Source: an uncultured Anaeromyxobacter sp.
GTDB lineage: Bacteria > Myxococcota > Myxococcia > Myxococcales > Anaeromyxobacteraceae
Assembly: GCA_903904005.1 (NCBI GenBank)
Contig: CAIVAR010000168.1
Span: forward strand, 38,457 to 102,456
Direction: 5' to 3'
Length of the DNA: 64,000 nucleotides
Shown in pieces: positions 49,721 to 59,349 of this stretch. Each line of letters opens with the position of its first letter. Positions within the stretch are counted from its first letter, which is position 1. The notes beneath the pieces are model-generated. The model did no database searches. It was given only the letters and a program-made list of their open reading frames with translations, and was not told where the DNA came from. Position numbers and translations under genes: made by a program.

Positions 49721-50518
49721 ATGACGGGAAACAGACCAGCACGGGAGCGGTTCGACTTCTCCCTCGACGCGCGGCAGGTGGCCGGGGTGACCCTGGGGTC
49801 GCTCGGCGCGCTCGCGCTCGCATTCCTGCTCGGCCACGCCACCGGACAGCGGATGGCGGAACGGCCCACGGCCGCCCCCCGTTCCGCCGCATCCGCCCCC
49901 GTGCCGGTCCCCGCCGATCCGCTCGCCGCCCTCGACCATGCGCCGCGCCCGGACGGTGGCGAGCCCCAGGCGCCGCTGAACTTCCACGAGTCGCTCACCA
50001 GCGCCCGTCCTCCGCCGGACCGGTTGCCGCCGGGGCCGAAGGTGCAGCCGCCTCCCGCCGCTCCGGCGCCGTCCCCCTCGGTCCCCCCGGCCCAGGCCGT
50101 TCCCGCCGTGGCCGCCGCGCCGGCGGCAGCGCCGGCGGCAGCGCCCGCGGCTGCCGCGGCAACAGCAGCAGCCACCCCCGCCGTGGCGCCCTCCGGACCG
50201 GTGGCGACCCCGGCCGTGGTTCCGGCGACGACCCCGATCCCGGCCGTGGCGGCACCTGCACCGGCGGCGAAGCCGCCCCCGGCCCGCGGAGGCTTCGTGG
50301 TCCAGGTGGGCTCGACCCAGGAACGGTTCGAGGCCGACCGGATCGCCGCGCGCTTCGCCTCGCGCGGTGCGCGCGTGACCGTCGCCGACGTGCCGGGGAA
50401 GGGGCGCTGGTACCGCGTCCGCGTGGGCTCGTTCGAGACCCGGGACGCGGCCGACCGTTATCTCAAGGATTTCGAGCGGAGCACCGGCGCCAAGGGATTC
50501 GTCGCCGCCAACAACTGA
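49721..50518 (+). CDS. SPOR-domain membrane protein
   Basis: The protein is 265 residues. A charged head (1-20) is followed by one membrane helix (about 22-42, GVTLGSLGALALAFLLGH), a long Ala/Pro-rich linker (about 50-190, with the repeat AAAPAAAPAAAP) and a C-terminal SPOR domain (about 190-265, FVVQVGSTQERFEADRIAARF). SPOR domains bind denuded septal peptidoglycan, so it likely acts at division sites. Similar proteins after argS are common in delta-proteobacteria. DedD/FtsN-like function is inferred. Confidence 0.88.
   Translation: MTGNRPARERFDFSLDARQVAGVTLGSLGALALAFLLGHATGQRMAERPTAAPRSAASAPVPVPADPLAALDHAPRPDGGEPQAPLNFHESLTSARPPPDRLPPGPKVQPPPAAPAPSPSVPPAQAVPAVAAAPAAAPAAAPAAAAATAAATPAVAPSGPVATPAVVPATTPIPAVAAPAPAAKPPPARGGFVVQVGSTQERFEADRIAARFASRGARVTVADVPGKGRWYRVRVGSFETRDAADRYLKDFERSTGAKGFVAANN
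50117..50152 (+). repeat. Short tandem repeats in the Ala/Pro linker of the SPOR gene
   Basis: The 12-bp unit GCGCCGGCGGCA occurs twice in a row (50117-50128 and 50129-50140) and then a variant follows. It encodes the alternating APAA linker and could vary in copy number by slippage. Confidence 0.6.
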
Positions 50519-50534
50519 GCCAGGAGGACGCCCC

Positions 50535-50897
50535 GTGAAGAAGTTCGACCAACCGAAGCGCGTCGAGAAGCCCTGGGGGCACGAGCTGTGGTGGGCCCAG
50601 ACCGAGCGGTACGTGGGGAAGCTCCTGCACGTGAAGGCCGGTCACAAGCTCTCGCTCCAGTACCACGAGAAGAAGGACGAGACGATCCACCTCTGGTCCG
50701 GCGAGCTTCAGCTCGTCCTCGACGAGGGGGAGGGGCTCGTCGAGCACGTCATGCGCCCGGGCGAGAGCTACCACGTGAAGCCCTTCACCAAGCACCGCAT
50801 GGTGGCCATCACCGACTGCGACATCCTCGAGGTCTCCACGCCGGAGGTGCAGGACGTGGTGCGGCTCGAGGACGCCTACGGACGGGCCGGGACGTAG
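50535..50897 (+). CDS. Cupin-domain protein (phosphomannose-isomerase type II-like)
   Basis: This 120-residue single-cupin protein begins KRVEKPWGHELWWAQTERYV, as the cupin domain of type II mannose-6-phosphate isomerases does. The metal site reads LQYHEKKDETIHLWSGE and the second motif HVKPFTKHRMVAI. The nucleotidyltransferase half of such enzymes is absent, so it is a stand-alone cupin, perhaps a sugar isomerase or carbohydrate-binding regulator. AGGAGG precedes the GTG start. Confidence 0.85.
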   Translation: MKKFDQPKRVEKPWGHELWWAQTERYVGKLLHVKAGHKLSLQYHEKKDETIHLWSGELQLVLDEGEGLVEHVMRPGESYHVKPFTKHRMVAITDCDILEVSTPEVQDVVRLEDAYGRAGT

Positions 50898-50913
50898 CCG
50901 GCCCCCGCGGCGT

Positions 50914-52503
50914 CTAGCCCCCGAGTTCCCGGCAGATGGCGTCGGCGGCCTTCATGCCGTCGACCGCCGACGAGACGATCCCGCCGGCATGGCCGGCCCC
51001 CTCGCCCGCCGGGTAGAGGCCGGTCATCCCGGGCGTCTGCATGTTCTCGCCCCGCGCGATGCGGCACGGGGCGCTGGTGCGGCTCTCGATCCCGATGAGG
51101 AGCGCGTCGGGCGAGACGAAGCCGCGCATGCGCCGGTCGAATCCCCGCACCGCCGCGCGCAGCGCCTCGTGAACCTGGGGTGGGTAGAGCCGGGAGAGGT
51201 CGGCGTGGGTGAGCCCGGGGCGGTAGGAGCTCTTTCCGGGCGGCTCCCCGGGGCGGCCGGCGAGCCAGGCGGCGAGCCGCTGCGCGGGGGCCTTGTAGCC
51301 GCCCCCGCCCAGCTCGTAGGCGGCCCTTTCCCACTTGCGCTGCCACGCGAGGCCGGCGAGCGGCCCCGTGAACCCCTCGGCGGCGAAGTCGTCGGGCGAC
51401 ACGGCGACGACGAGCCCGGCGTTCGCGAGCGGGGAGGAGCGCCCCGAGTTGGACATGCCGTTCGTGACCTGCATCTCCGGCTCGGTGGGGGTGGGCACCA
51501 CCACGCCGCCGGGGCACATGCAGAAGGAGAAGACGCCACGGGCCTTCCCGCCCACGCTGGGGTTCTCGGCGAGCCGGTAGTCGGCGGCGGGGAGCCCCTC
51601 GACGCCGGCGGCCCGGCCGTACTGGATCCGGTCGATGAGCGACTGGGGGTGCTCGACGCGGAAGCCCACCGCGAAGGGCTTGGCCTCGATGGGCCAGCCG
51701 CGCTCGGCGAAGCGCTCGTAGAGCTCCCGGGCGCTGTTGCCGGGGGCGAGGACGAGCCGTTCGCAGGGGAGGGTGCGCCCGTCGGCCAGCACGAGGCCGC
51801 GGACCCGGCCTCCCGACACCTCGATGTCGACGGCCCGGGTGTTCCACAGGAAGGTGCAGCCCCCGCGCTCGAGCTCCTCCCGCATCGCCGAGACCGCGGC
51901 CGGCAGCACGTCGGAGCCGACATGGGGCTTGCCCTGGACCTTGATGGATTCGACCTTCCCGAAGCGTGCGAAGAGCTCCACCACCTTGCGCACCGCGGGG
52001 TGGCGGATCCGGGTCGAGAGCTTGCCGTCGGTGTAGGCGCCCGCGCCGCCCTCGCCGAAGTTCATGTTCGACTCGGTGTCGAGGTTCCCCTCGCGCATCA
52101 GGCGGGCCACGTCCCGGCGGCGAGGGCTCACCGTCTTGCCACGGTCGACGACGATCGAGCGCACGCCGCGCTCGAGCAGCCCCCAGGCGCAGAAGAGGCC
52201 GGCCGGCCCCGCGCCCAGGATCACCGGCGGAAGGTCGGGGGGACGCACCGGGGGCGGCGCCGCCTCGGCCGCGGCCACCGCCTCCACCCCCGTGGGAAGC
52301 ACCCTCAGCGATCCGGTCACCTCCGCCTCGACGTCCATCACCCAGCGAGGATGGCCCTTCCGGCGGGCGTCGAGGGAGCGGCGCGCCACGGAGACCGAGA
52401 CGAGCTCGCCGGTCGCGACCCCGAGCCGGTCGGCGACGTGCCGCTCGAGCGCCTCGTTGGGCTCATCGAGCCAGAGCTGGATTCCTGGGACGCGGTAGCG
52501 CAA
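50914..52503 (-). CDS. FAD-dependent oxidoreductase (uncharacterised dehydrogenase family)
   Basis: From a TTG start the protein is 529 residues. The FAD Rossmann motif is PVILGAGPAGLFCAWGLLERG (about 97 onward), with GEGGAGAYTDGKLSTR, ERLVLAPGNSARE, and a C-terminal GLYPAGEGAGHAGGIVSSAVDG, all typical of a widespread family of FAD dehydrogenases. An N-terminal domain (RYRVPGIQLWLDEP) precedes it. The frame stays open to 52713; GTG 52593 and GTG 52713 are other starts, so the true N-terminus is uncertain. The substrate is unknown. Confidence 0.8.
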   Translation of the reverse strand: MRYRVPGIQLWLDEPNEALERHVADRLGVATGELVSVSVARRSLDARRKGHPRWVMDVEAEVTGSLRVLPTGVEAVAAAEAAPPPVRPPDLPPVILGAGPAGLFCAWGLLERGVRSIVVDRGKTVSPRRRDVARLMREGNLDTESNMNFGEGGAGAYTDGKLSTRIRHPAVRKVVELFARFGKVESIKVQGKPHVGSDVLPAAVSAMREELERGGCTFLWNTRAVDIEVSGGRVRGLVLADGRTLPCERLVLAPGNSARELYERFAERGWPIEAKPFAVGFRVEHPQSLIDRIQYGRAAGVEGLPAADYRLAENPSVGGKARGVFSFCMCPGGVVVPTPTEPEMQVTNGMSNSGRSSPLANAGLVVAVSPDDFAAEGFTGPLAGLAWQRKWERAAYELGGGGYKAPAQRLAAWLAGRPGEPPGKSSYRPGLTHADLSRLYPPQVHEALRAAVRGFDRRMRGFVSPDALLIGIESRTSAPCRIARGENMQTPGMTGLYPAGEGAGHAGGIVSSAVDGMKAADAICRELGG

Positions 52504-52741
52504 GCCGCCCGGATCTATCGTCGGACCGGTCGCCGCGCTGCGAAGCCGCCTTCGCGCATGCTCCCCCCGGACAGGCGAAATCGCGTAGGTCACTACGCAC
52601 CCGGCACCCGGGATCCGGCCCGTGAGTCGAGGCAACCCATGGAATAGACGGGATATGTCCGATTTCGAGGAGATGGCCTGGGGGTTGCTTTGGCTACCAG
52701 CCTGATGGTTCACGGGGCTTCACGAAGCCCGAGAGGACGAC

Positions 52742-52939
52742 ATGCTCGCACCCACGCTCGACGCCAAGGGCACCAAGATCCTCGCCAAGTCGCTGTTCAA
52801 GGAGCTTCGTGCGAGCGGCTACAACGCCAACCAGATCCTGGGGCTGTCCACCGAGCTCATCGACCTCGTGACCCGCGACCTGCGCGCCCAGGGAGACGCC
52901 CGTCCTGCCGAGGAGGGCTCGGCCGAGGCCGTGGTCTAG
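52742..52939 (+). CDS. Small conserved-type protein of unknown function
   Basis: This 65-residue soluble protein is mainly helical (GTKILAKSLFKELRASGYN, then NQILGLSTELIDLVTRDL) with a short acidic tail. It looks like one of the small proteins conserved in myxobacteria, but I cannot name it. AGAGG lies before the ATG, and a strong terminator 34 bp after the stop marks a single-gene unit. The 240-bp region before it (52504-52741) shows no other gene if the FAD protein starts at 52503. Confidence 0.7.
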   Translation: MLAPTLDAKGTKILAKSLFKELRASGYNANQILGLSTELIDLVTRDLRAQGDARPAEEGSAEAVV

Positions 52940-52972
52940 GGACCGGTTCCTCGCTCCAGCGAGCCGCGCGGC

Positions 52973-52999
52973 GGCGCCGGGCAAAACCCGGCGCCGTTT
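52973..52999 (+). terminator. Intrinsic terminator
   Basis: A 9-bp perfect stem GGCGCCGGG/CCCGGCGCC with loop CAAAA is followed by GTTTCACGTCTTT. It ends the small-protein gene and insulates the gap promoter. Confidence 0.8.
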
Positions 53000-53034
53000 C
53001 ACGTCTTTAAGGCCTGATCTTCGGGGCTTTTCGT

Positions 53035-53063
53035 TTGACACCCCCCGGTCCGGCGAGTAGTTT
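53035..53063 (+). promoter_or_regulatory. Promoter of the gap-pgk-tpiA-secG operon
   Basis: A perfect TTGACA and TAGTTT are 17 bp apart. A start near 53070 gives a leader of about 45 bases with GGGAGAG before the gap ATG. Confidence 0.75.
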
Positions 53064-53115
53064 TGCGACCCCATTTCACGACCCCCCGGTAACCCGGGAG
53101 AGGGAGAGTTCCGCC

Positions 53116-54117
<1,002 letters not shown>

Positions 54118-54134
54118 ATTCACCGGGAGTCACC

Positions 54135-55327
54135 ATGGCGGCCCAGATCCGGACCATCGACCAGCTCGACCTCGCCGGGAAGCGGGTCTTCATCCGCGTC
54201 GACTTCAACGTCCCGCTCGACGAGAAGGGGCGGGTCACCGACGACGCCCGCATCCGGGCCGCCCTCCCCACCATCCGCCACGCCATCGGGAAGAAGGCCC
54301 GGGTCATCCTGGCCTCGCACCTGGGGCGTCCCAAGGGCGATCCCTCCGACAAGGAGAAGTTCAGCCTCGAGCCGGCCGCGCAGCGCCTCTCCGAGTTGCT
54401 CGGCATCGACGTGATCCTCGCCGACGACTGCATCGGCGACGGCGTGAAGAAGGCGGTCGCCGACCTCCCCGAGGGGAAGGTGCTCCTCCTCGAGAACCTC
54501 CGCTTCCACAAGGGCGAGGAGGCGAACGAGGAGTCCTTCTGCCGCGAGCTGGCCTCGCTCGCCGATGTCTGGGTGAACGACGCCTTCGGCACCGCGCACC
54601 GGGCCCACGCCTCGACCGCCGGCATGGCCCGCTTCGTCAAGGAGAAGGCCGGCGGCTTCCTCATCCAGAAGGAGGTCGAGTACCTCGGTCGCGTGCTCGC
54701 GAAGCCCGAGCGCCCCTTCGTCGCCATCCTCGGGGGCGCCAAGGTCTCCGACAAGATCAAGGTGCTCGAGAACCTCATCGGCAAGGCCGACTCGGTTCTC
54801 ATCGGCGGGGCCATGGCCTACACCTTCCTCGCCGCCAAGGGCGTTCCGGTGGGGAAGAGCCGCGTCGAGCAGGACAAGCTCGAGCTGGCCCGCAAGATCC
54901 TCGACCAGGCGAAGGCCAAGGGGGTCGACTTCGAGCTCCCCGTCGACCACGTCTGCGCGACCGAGCCCAAGGAGACGGCCGAGCGGGTGGTGGTGAACGC
55001 CCAGGCCATCCCCGACGGCCTCATGGGTCTCGACATCGGCCCGAAGACGCTCGACCGCTACCGCCAGCGGATCCTGGCCGCGAAGACCGTCTTCTGGAAC
55101 GGCCCCATGGGGCTCTTCGAGCAGAAGCCCTGGGCCGAGGGAACGTTCGGCGTGGCGAAGGCCATGGCCGAGTCCCCTGCCATCACCGTCGTGGGTGGCG
55201 GCGACAGCGCCGCGGCGGTGGAGGAGGCGGGGCTCGTCGACAGGATGAAGCACGTCTCCACCGGCGGCGGCGCCAGCCTGGAATTCATCGAGGGGCGCGA
55301 GCTCCCCGGCGTCAAGATCCTCGAGGA

Positions 55328-55331
<4 letters not shown>
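54135..55331 (+). CDS. pgk: Phosphoglycerate kinase
   Basis: Pgk makes ATP from 1,3-bisphosphoglycerate. The 398-residue protein has [74 protein letters not shown] and the C-terminal [10 protein letters not shown], the full family set. ATG start with GGGAG upstream. The stop overlaps tpiA as GTGA. Confidence 0.97.
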
Positions 55332-56091
<760 letters not shown>

Positions 56092-56095
<4 letters not shown>

Positions 56096-56490
56096 ACACG
56101 TTCCTCATCATCGTCCATGTCGTCGTCTCGGCCGTCCTCGTCATCGTCATCCTGCTGCAGGCCGGCAAGGGAAGCGGCCTGGGCGGGGCCTTCGGCGGCA
56201 GCTCGCAGGCCGTCTTCGGCGGCCGCGGGGCGCAGACCTTCCTCGGCAAGGTGACCTCCGCCTCGGCGGCCGTCTTCATGCTGACGTCGCTCTCGCTCTC
56301 CTACCTCTCGACCCGCTCGGGCTCGGTGGTGAAGGAGGCCCCGGCGCCCATCTCGCCGATGGCCCCGGCCCCCGCGCAGGGCCCCGGCTCCCGCGTGCTC
56401 GAGACCGCTCCGGCCCCCGGCGCCACGCCGCCGGCCCAGGGCGGTCCCGCGCAGCCCGGCCAGCCGGTCCAGGCGCCGCCCAAGTGGTGA
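56092..56490 (+). CDS. secG: Protein-export membrane protein SecG
   Basis: SecG is a helper subunit of the SecYEG translocon. The 132-residue protein has two membrane helices (about 2-22 and 53-73) with the family segment [23 protein letters not shown] between. A proline-rich tail follows. The TTG start overlaps the tpiA stop, so it is the last gene of the glycolysis operon, a frequent position. A strong terminator follows. Confidence 0.95.
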
Positions 56491-56517
56491 TCGGGTAGCC
56501 GGTGCATCGCGGAAACG

Positions 56518-56546
56518 AAAAAGGGACCCGGCGACGGGTCCCTTCT
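56518..56546. terminator. Intrinsic terminator between secG and tRNA-Leu
   Basis: A 10-bp stem AAGGGACCCG/CGGGTCCCTT with loop GCGA is flanked by A-rich sequence (GAAACGAAAA) on one side and CTTGTT on the other, so it can end both the glycolysis operon and the minus-strand tRNA. Confidence 0.85.
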
Positions 56547-56561
56547 TGTTCGACGCGAAAC

Positions 56562-56646
56562 TGGTGCCCAGGGCGAGATTCGAACTCGCACGCCTTACGG
56601 CGCCACCCCCTCAAGATGGTGTGTCTACCAGTTCCACCACCTGGGC
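56562..56646 (-). tRNA. tRNA-Leu (anticodon GAG)
   Basis: The acceptor stem is GCCCAGG/CCTGGGC with encoded CCA. The anticodon stem is CCATC/GGTGG with loop TTGAGGG, so the anticodon is GAG. A long variable arm (CGCC/GGCG type) and T arm GCGAG/CTCGC fit tRNA-Leu. It reads CUC and CUU codons. Confidence 0.95.
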
Positions 56647-56662
56647 GTTGAAAGCGGGTCGG

Positions 56663-56691
56663 TTTCTAGCAGACGGTCGCCCGGGGCGCAA
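56663..56691 (-). promoter_or_regulatory. Promoter of tRNA-Leu
   Basis: On the minus strand, TTGCGC and TAGAAA are 17 bp apart, and the second box ends 16 bp before the tRNA. This matches the TTGnnn-17-TAGnnn form used elsewhere in the window. Confidence 0.6.
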
Positions 56692-56737
56692 GCGAGTCGG
56701 GACAACGCGCGGGGCCGGTTTTCCGCGGGAGGACGTC

Positions 56738-57112
56738 ATGGGGAAGCCTTGCCTCATCCTGCTCGGAGGCGCCGGATGGGACGCGCGCCGCCGCGCCGTC
56801 TCGGTCGCGCTCACCGCCGCAGCCTTCGGCCACCCGGTGGTGGTGGCGCTCTCCGGGGAGCCGCTCCGGGCCTGGGTGGCCGGACGCTTCGACGAGGGCG
56901 CGCCGGAGGGAGCGGACGCTGCGCGGGTGGGATCCTTGAAGGAGATGCTCGAGGAGGGGCGTCGCGACCTCGGGATCGACCTGGTGGCCTGCGACACCGA
57001 GTTGCGGCTCGCCGGCGTGGACCCCGAGGCGGCCCGCCCGCTCCTGGACGCGGTCCGGAGCCTGCCCGACCAGTGGCGTGCGGCCGGGCAGGGGCACGTG
57101 CTCTCGTTCTAG
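56738..57112 (+). CDS. DsrE/DsrF-like protein
   Basis: This 124-residue protein has the fold pattern of the DsrE/TusD sulfur-relay family: CLILLGGAGWDARRRAVSVA at the start, then PVVVALSG. A conserved-looking Cys85 in LVACDTELRLAG sits where the family's persulfide cysteine is found. GGGAGG lies before the ATG. It opens a run of sulfur-transfer genes and precedes an E1-like gene by 14 bp, so a sulfur carrier role is likely, though unproven. Confidence 0.72.
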   Translation: MGKPCLILLGGAGWDARRRAVSVALTAAAFGHPVVVALSGEPLRAWVAGRFDEGAPEGADAARVGSLKEMLEEGRRDLGIDLVACDTELRLAGVDPEAARPLLDAVRSLPDQWRAAGQGHVLSF

Positions 57113-57126
57113 GTTAGAAGGGACCC

Positions 57127-57834
57127 ATGGCGGGAACGCTGTCGGGCAGGAGCGCGCTGGTCATCGGGGCCGGAGGGCTGGGCGGACCGGCCGCCCTGGC
57201 GCTCGCCGCCGGCGGGGTGGGGCGGCTCGTCCTGCTCGACGAGGACGAGGTCGAAATCTCCAACCTGAACCGGCAGCCCCTCTTCGGCGACGCCGACCTC
57301 GGGCGCCGGAAGGCCGCGGCGGCCGCCGAGCGCATCGCCATGCTCCATCCCACGGTCCGCGTCGAGGGGCGCGACCTGCGCTTCGCGCCCGACGTGGCCG
57401 AGGACCTGGTGCGCGGCTGCGACGTGCTGGTCGACGCGTCGGACAACTTCGCCACCCGCTTCCTCGCGAACGACGTGGCGCTCGCCGCCGGGCGACCGCT
57501 CGTCCACGGCGCCGTGCTCCGCTACACCGCCCAGTTCCTCACCGTGATGCCGGGGAAGACCGGCTGCCTCCGCTGCCTCTTCGAGGCGCCCCCCGCCGAG
57601 GGTACGGTTCCCACCTGCGCCCAGGCCGGCGTGCTCGGGGCCCTGGCGGGGTTCGCCGGCGCGCTCATGGGTGCCGAGGCGCTTCGCCTCCTCGCCGGGG
57701 AGCGGGGTGCCTACGCGGGGCGCCTGGTGGCCTTCGAGGCCCGGTCCGGAAGGTCCCGGCTCGTGCCGCTGCGCATCCGCGCCGGGTGCCCATCCTGCAG
57801 CGCCGTCGCCGGTGCGACGAAGGGGACGGCGTGA
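57127..57834 (+). CDS. ThiF/MoeB-type E1-like adenylating enzyme (catalytic)
   Basis: This 235-residue protein would adenylate the C-terminus of a ubiquitin-like sulfur carrier. It has the nucleotide loop GAGGLG (14-19), Asp38/Asp40, SNLNRQ with Arg49, Lys62, VDASDN (102-107), two zinc pairs CLRC (147, 150) and CPSC (221, 224), and a candidate catalytic Cys164 in PTCAQAGVLG. Unlike MoeB it starts directly at the nucleotide fold. The N-terminal helix with the trans-acting arginine (RYNRQ in E. coli MoeB) is missing. That helix is present in the second E1-like protein two genes downstream. Confidence 0.9.
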   Translation: MAGTLSGRSALVIGAGGLGGPAALALAAGGVGRLVLLDEDEVEISNLNRQPLFGDADLGRRKAAAAAERIAMLHPTVRVEGRDLRFAPDVAEDLVRGCDVLVDASDNFATRFLANDVALAAGRPLVHGAVLRYTAQFLTVMPGKTGCLRCLFEAPPAEGTVPTCAQAGVLGALAGFAGALMGAEALRLLAGERGAYAGRLVAFEARSGRSRLVPLRIRAGCPSCSAVAGATKGTA

Positions 57835-58106
57835 CCGCGAGGATCCCGGCAGCGCGCATCGACATCCGCGCCCACGCCTGCCCGGTGACCTGGGTGAAGG
57901 CCCGCATCGCCCTCGGGCGCATCGCCGAGGGGGAGGTCCTCGAGGTGCTGCTCGTCGACGGCGAGCCACGGGAGAACGTCCCGCGCAGCGCCGAGGAGGA
58001 CGGGCACCGCGTGGTCCGGCTCGAGCCGGCGCCCGAGGAAGGTGCCGGCACCTGGCGTGCCTGGCTGGAGCGGGGAGCGCCGAGGGAGGAGCGGACATGG
58101 CCCTGA
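57831..58106 (+). CDS. TusA-like sulfur carrier
   Basis: This 91-residue protein has the TusA/SirA fold pattern: IDIRAHACPVTWVKARIALG with the sulfur-carrying Cys17 in CPVT (usually CPxP), then GEVLEVLLVDG and PRSAEEDGHRVV. The GTG start overlaps the stop of the E1 gene, and its stop overlaps the next E1-like gene by 10 bp. It probably passes persulfide sulfur to, or receives it from, the E1 system. The replaced second proline is unusual. Confidence 0.82.
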   Translation: MTARIPAARIDIRAHACPVTWVKARIALGRIAEGEVLEVLLVDGEPRENVPRSAEEDGHRVVRLEPAPEEGAGTWRAWLERGAPREERTWP

Positions 58107-58798
58107 GCGAAGCCGAGGTCGCCCGCTACGCCCGTCAACTCCTCCTGCCCGGCATGGGCGAGGGCGCGCAGGAGACGCTGCGGGGCGCGCGGGTGCGGGT
58201 GACCGGGGGTGGACTCGCCACCGCGCCGGCCGTCTACTACCTCGCCGCCGCCGGCGTGGGGACGATCTGGATCGACGATCCCGACCTGGTGACCCCCGAC
58301 ACGGGTGCCGGCTTCGCCCTCGGTCGCGCCGACGCCGGGCGGCCCCGAGCCGCCGCGCTGGCCGAGTTCGCCCGCTCGGCCAACGCGCTCGTGACCGCCG
58401 AGCCCTTCCGACCCGGAATGCGGGCGACCGCGCTCCTCATCTGCGGCGCGACACCCGACGTCTCTCGCGCCATCGCCGACGAGGCCCGGTTGCTCCAGCT
58501 CCCGCACGTGGTGGCCGACGTGGACGGGCAGGGGGGTGCGGCGACCGCCGTGCCGGTCGGGGCGCCCTGCTACGCATGCGCCACCCGCCCAGGGCTCGGG
58601 GCCCCTCCCACGGCCGAGGGCGGGGCGGCGGTGGGGGCTCTTGCCGCGCTCGAGCTCCTCCTTCTCCTCACCTCCGTCTCCCAGGAGCCACGCGCCCGGC
58701 GCGTGGAGGTCTTCCGCGGGACGCCGCTGGTCCGGGCCACCGAGCGGCAACCGGGCTGCGCCTGCATGGGCCCCTCCGCCGCCGGCCTCGCTCCCTGA
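58097..58798 (+). CDS. Degenerate MoeB-like E1 homologue (pseudo-E1)
   Basis: The 233-residue protein aligns with MoeB from its first residues: LSEAEVARYARQLLLPGM matches the MoeB N-terminal arm, with Arg13 at the place of MoeB Arg14. The ATP site is damaged: GGGLAT replaces GxGGxG, SNLxRQ is missing, GRPRA replaces the lysine, and ICGATPD replaces DCTDN. The catalytic cysteine is also absent. Zinc-type cysteines remain (CYAC 158-161, CAC 221-223). It probably pairs with the catalytic E1 two genes upstream, supplying the arginine in trans, as the inactive half of a heterodimer. Confidence 0.82.
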   Translation: MALSEAEVARYARQLLLPGMGEGAQETLRGARVRVTGGGLATAPAVYYLAAAGVGTIWIDDPDLVTPDTGAGFALGRADAGRPRAAALAEFARSANALVTAEPFRPGMRATALLICGATPDVSRAIADEARLLQLPHVVADVDGQGGAATAVPVGAPCYACATRPGLGAPPTAEGGAAVGALAALELLLLLTSVSQEPRARRVEVFRGTPLVRATERQPGCACMGPSAAGLAP

Positions 58799-58809
58799 CG
58801 GGCCGTACC

Positions 58810-59259
58810 GTGATCGACCTCCCGTCGCTCGCCCCGGGGCTGGCAGCGCTCGCCGAGGCCGACCCGGAGCGGGAGGTGTGCGGGTTCGTCGTGGCCGATT
58901 CCCGGGGAGCCCAGACGGTGCTGCCGGTGCGAAACGTCGCCGGGGAGACGGCGGCGGCCTACGAGATCGACCCGGCGGCCCACCTGGCGCTCGCCCGCAG
59001 CCTTCGCGACGATGGCGGGAGGATCGTCGCGGTCTATCACTCTCACATCGATGGCCCGGCCCGGCTCTCCGCCGCGGACCTGGAGGGCGCCGTCGATGGC
59101 GATCTTCCGGTCCTTCCCGGCACCGACCAGGTCGTCATCGGGATGGAATCAGGAAAAACCCTGGAAGTACGGGTCCTTCGCTGGAAAGGGAGCGAATTCC
59201 GTCCCCTCGCCGCGTGGACGCCGGCCACGGCGCGTCGCGTCGCGCCAGGCGCACCCTGA
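58810..59259 (+). CDS. JAMM/Mov34 metallopeptidase
   Basis: This 149-residue zinc peptidase has the full JAMM site: Glu22 in EREVCGFV, then His77-x-His79-x7-Ser87-x2-Asp90 in YHSHIDGPARLSAADL. In sulfur-carrier systems such enzymes (Mec+, QbsC, HcyD) trim extra residues from the carrier C-terminus or release the product. It lies 11 bp after the pseudo-E1. The ubiquitin-like partner is not in the window. Confidence 0.9.
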   Translation: MIDLPSLAPGLAALAEADPEREVCGFVVADSRGAQTVLPVRNVAGETAAAYEIDPAAHLALARSLRDDGGRIVAVYHSHIDGPARLSAADLEGAVDGDLPVLPGTDQVVIGMESGKTLEVRVLRWKGSEFRPLAAWTPATARRVAPGAP

Positions 59260-59349
59260 GCGAAGTCGCGGCCCTCCTGAGCCGGCGCATTCTCCGTCGC
59301 GTTCCGGTATATTGCGCGCCTCGCCGTTCAGTGAAACCAGGGAGGGTGC

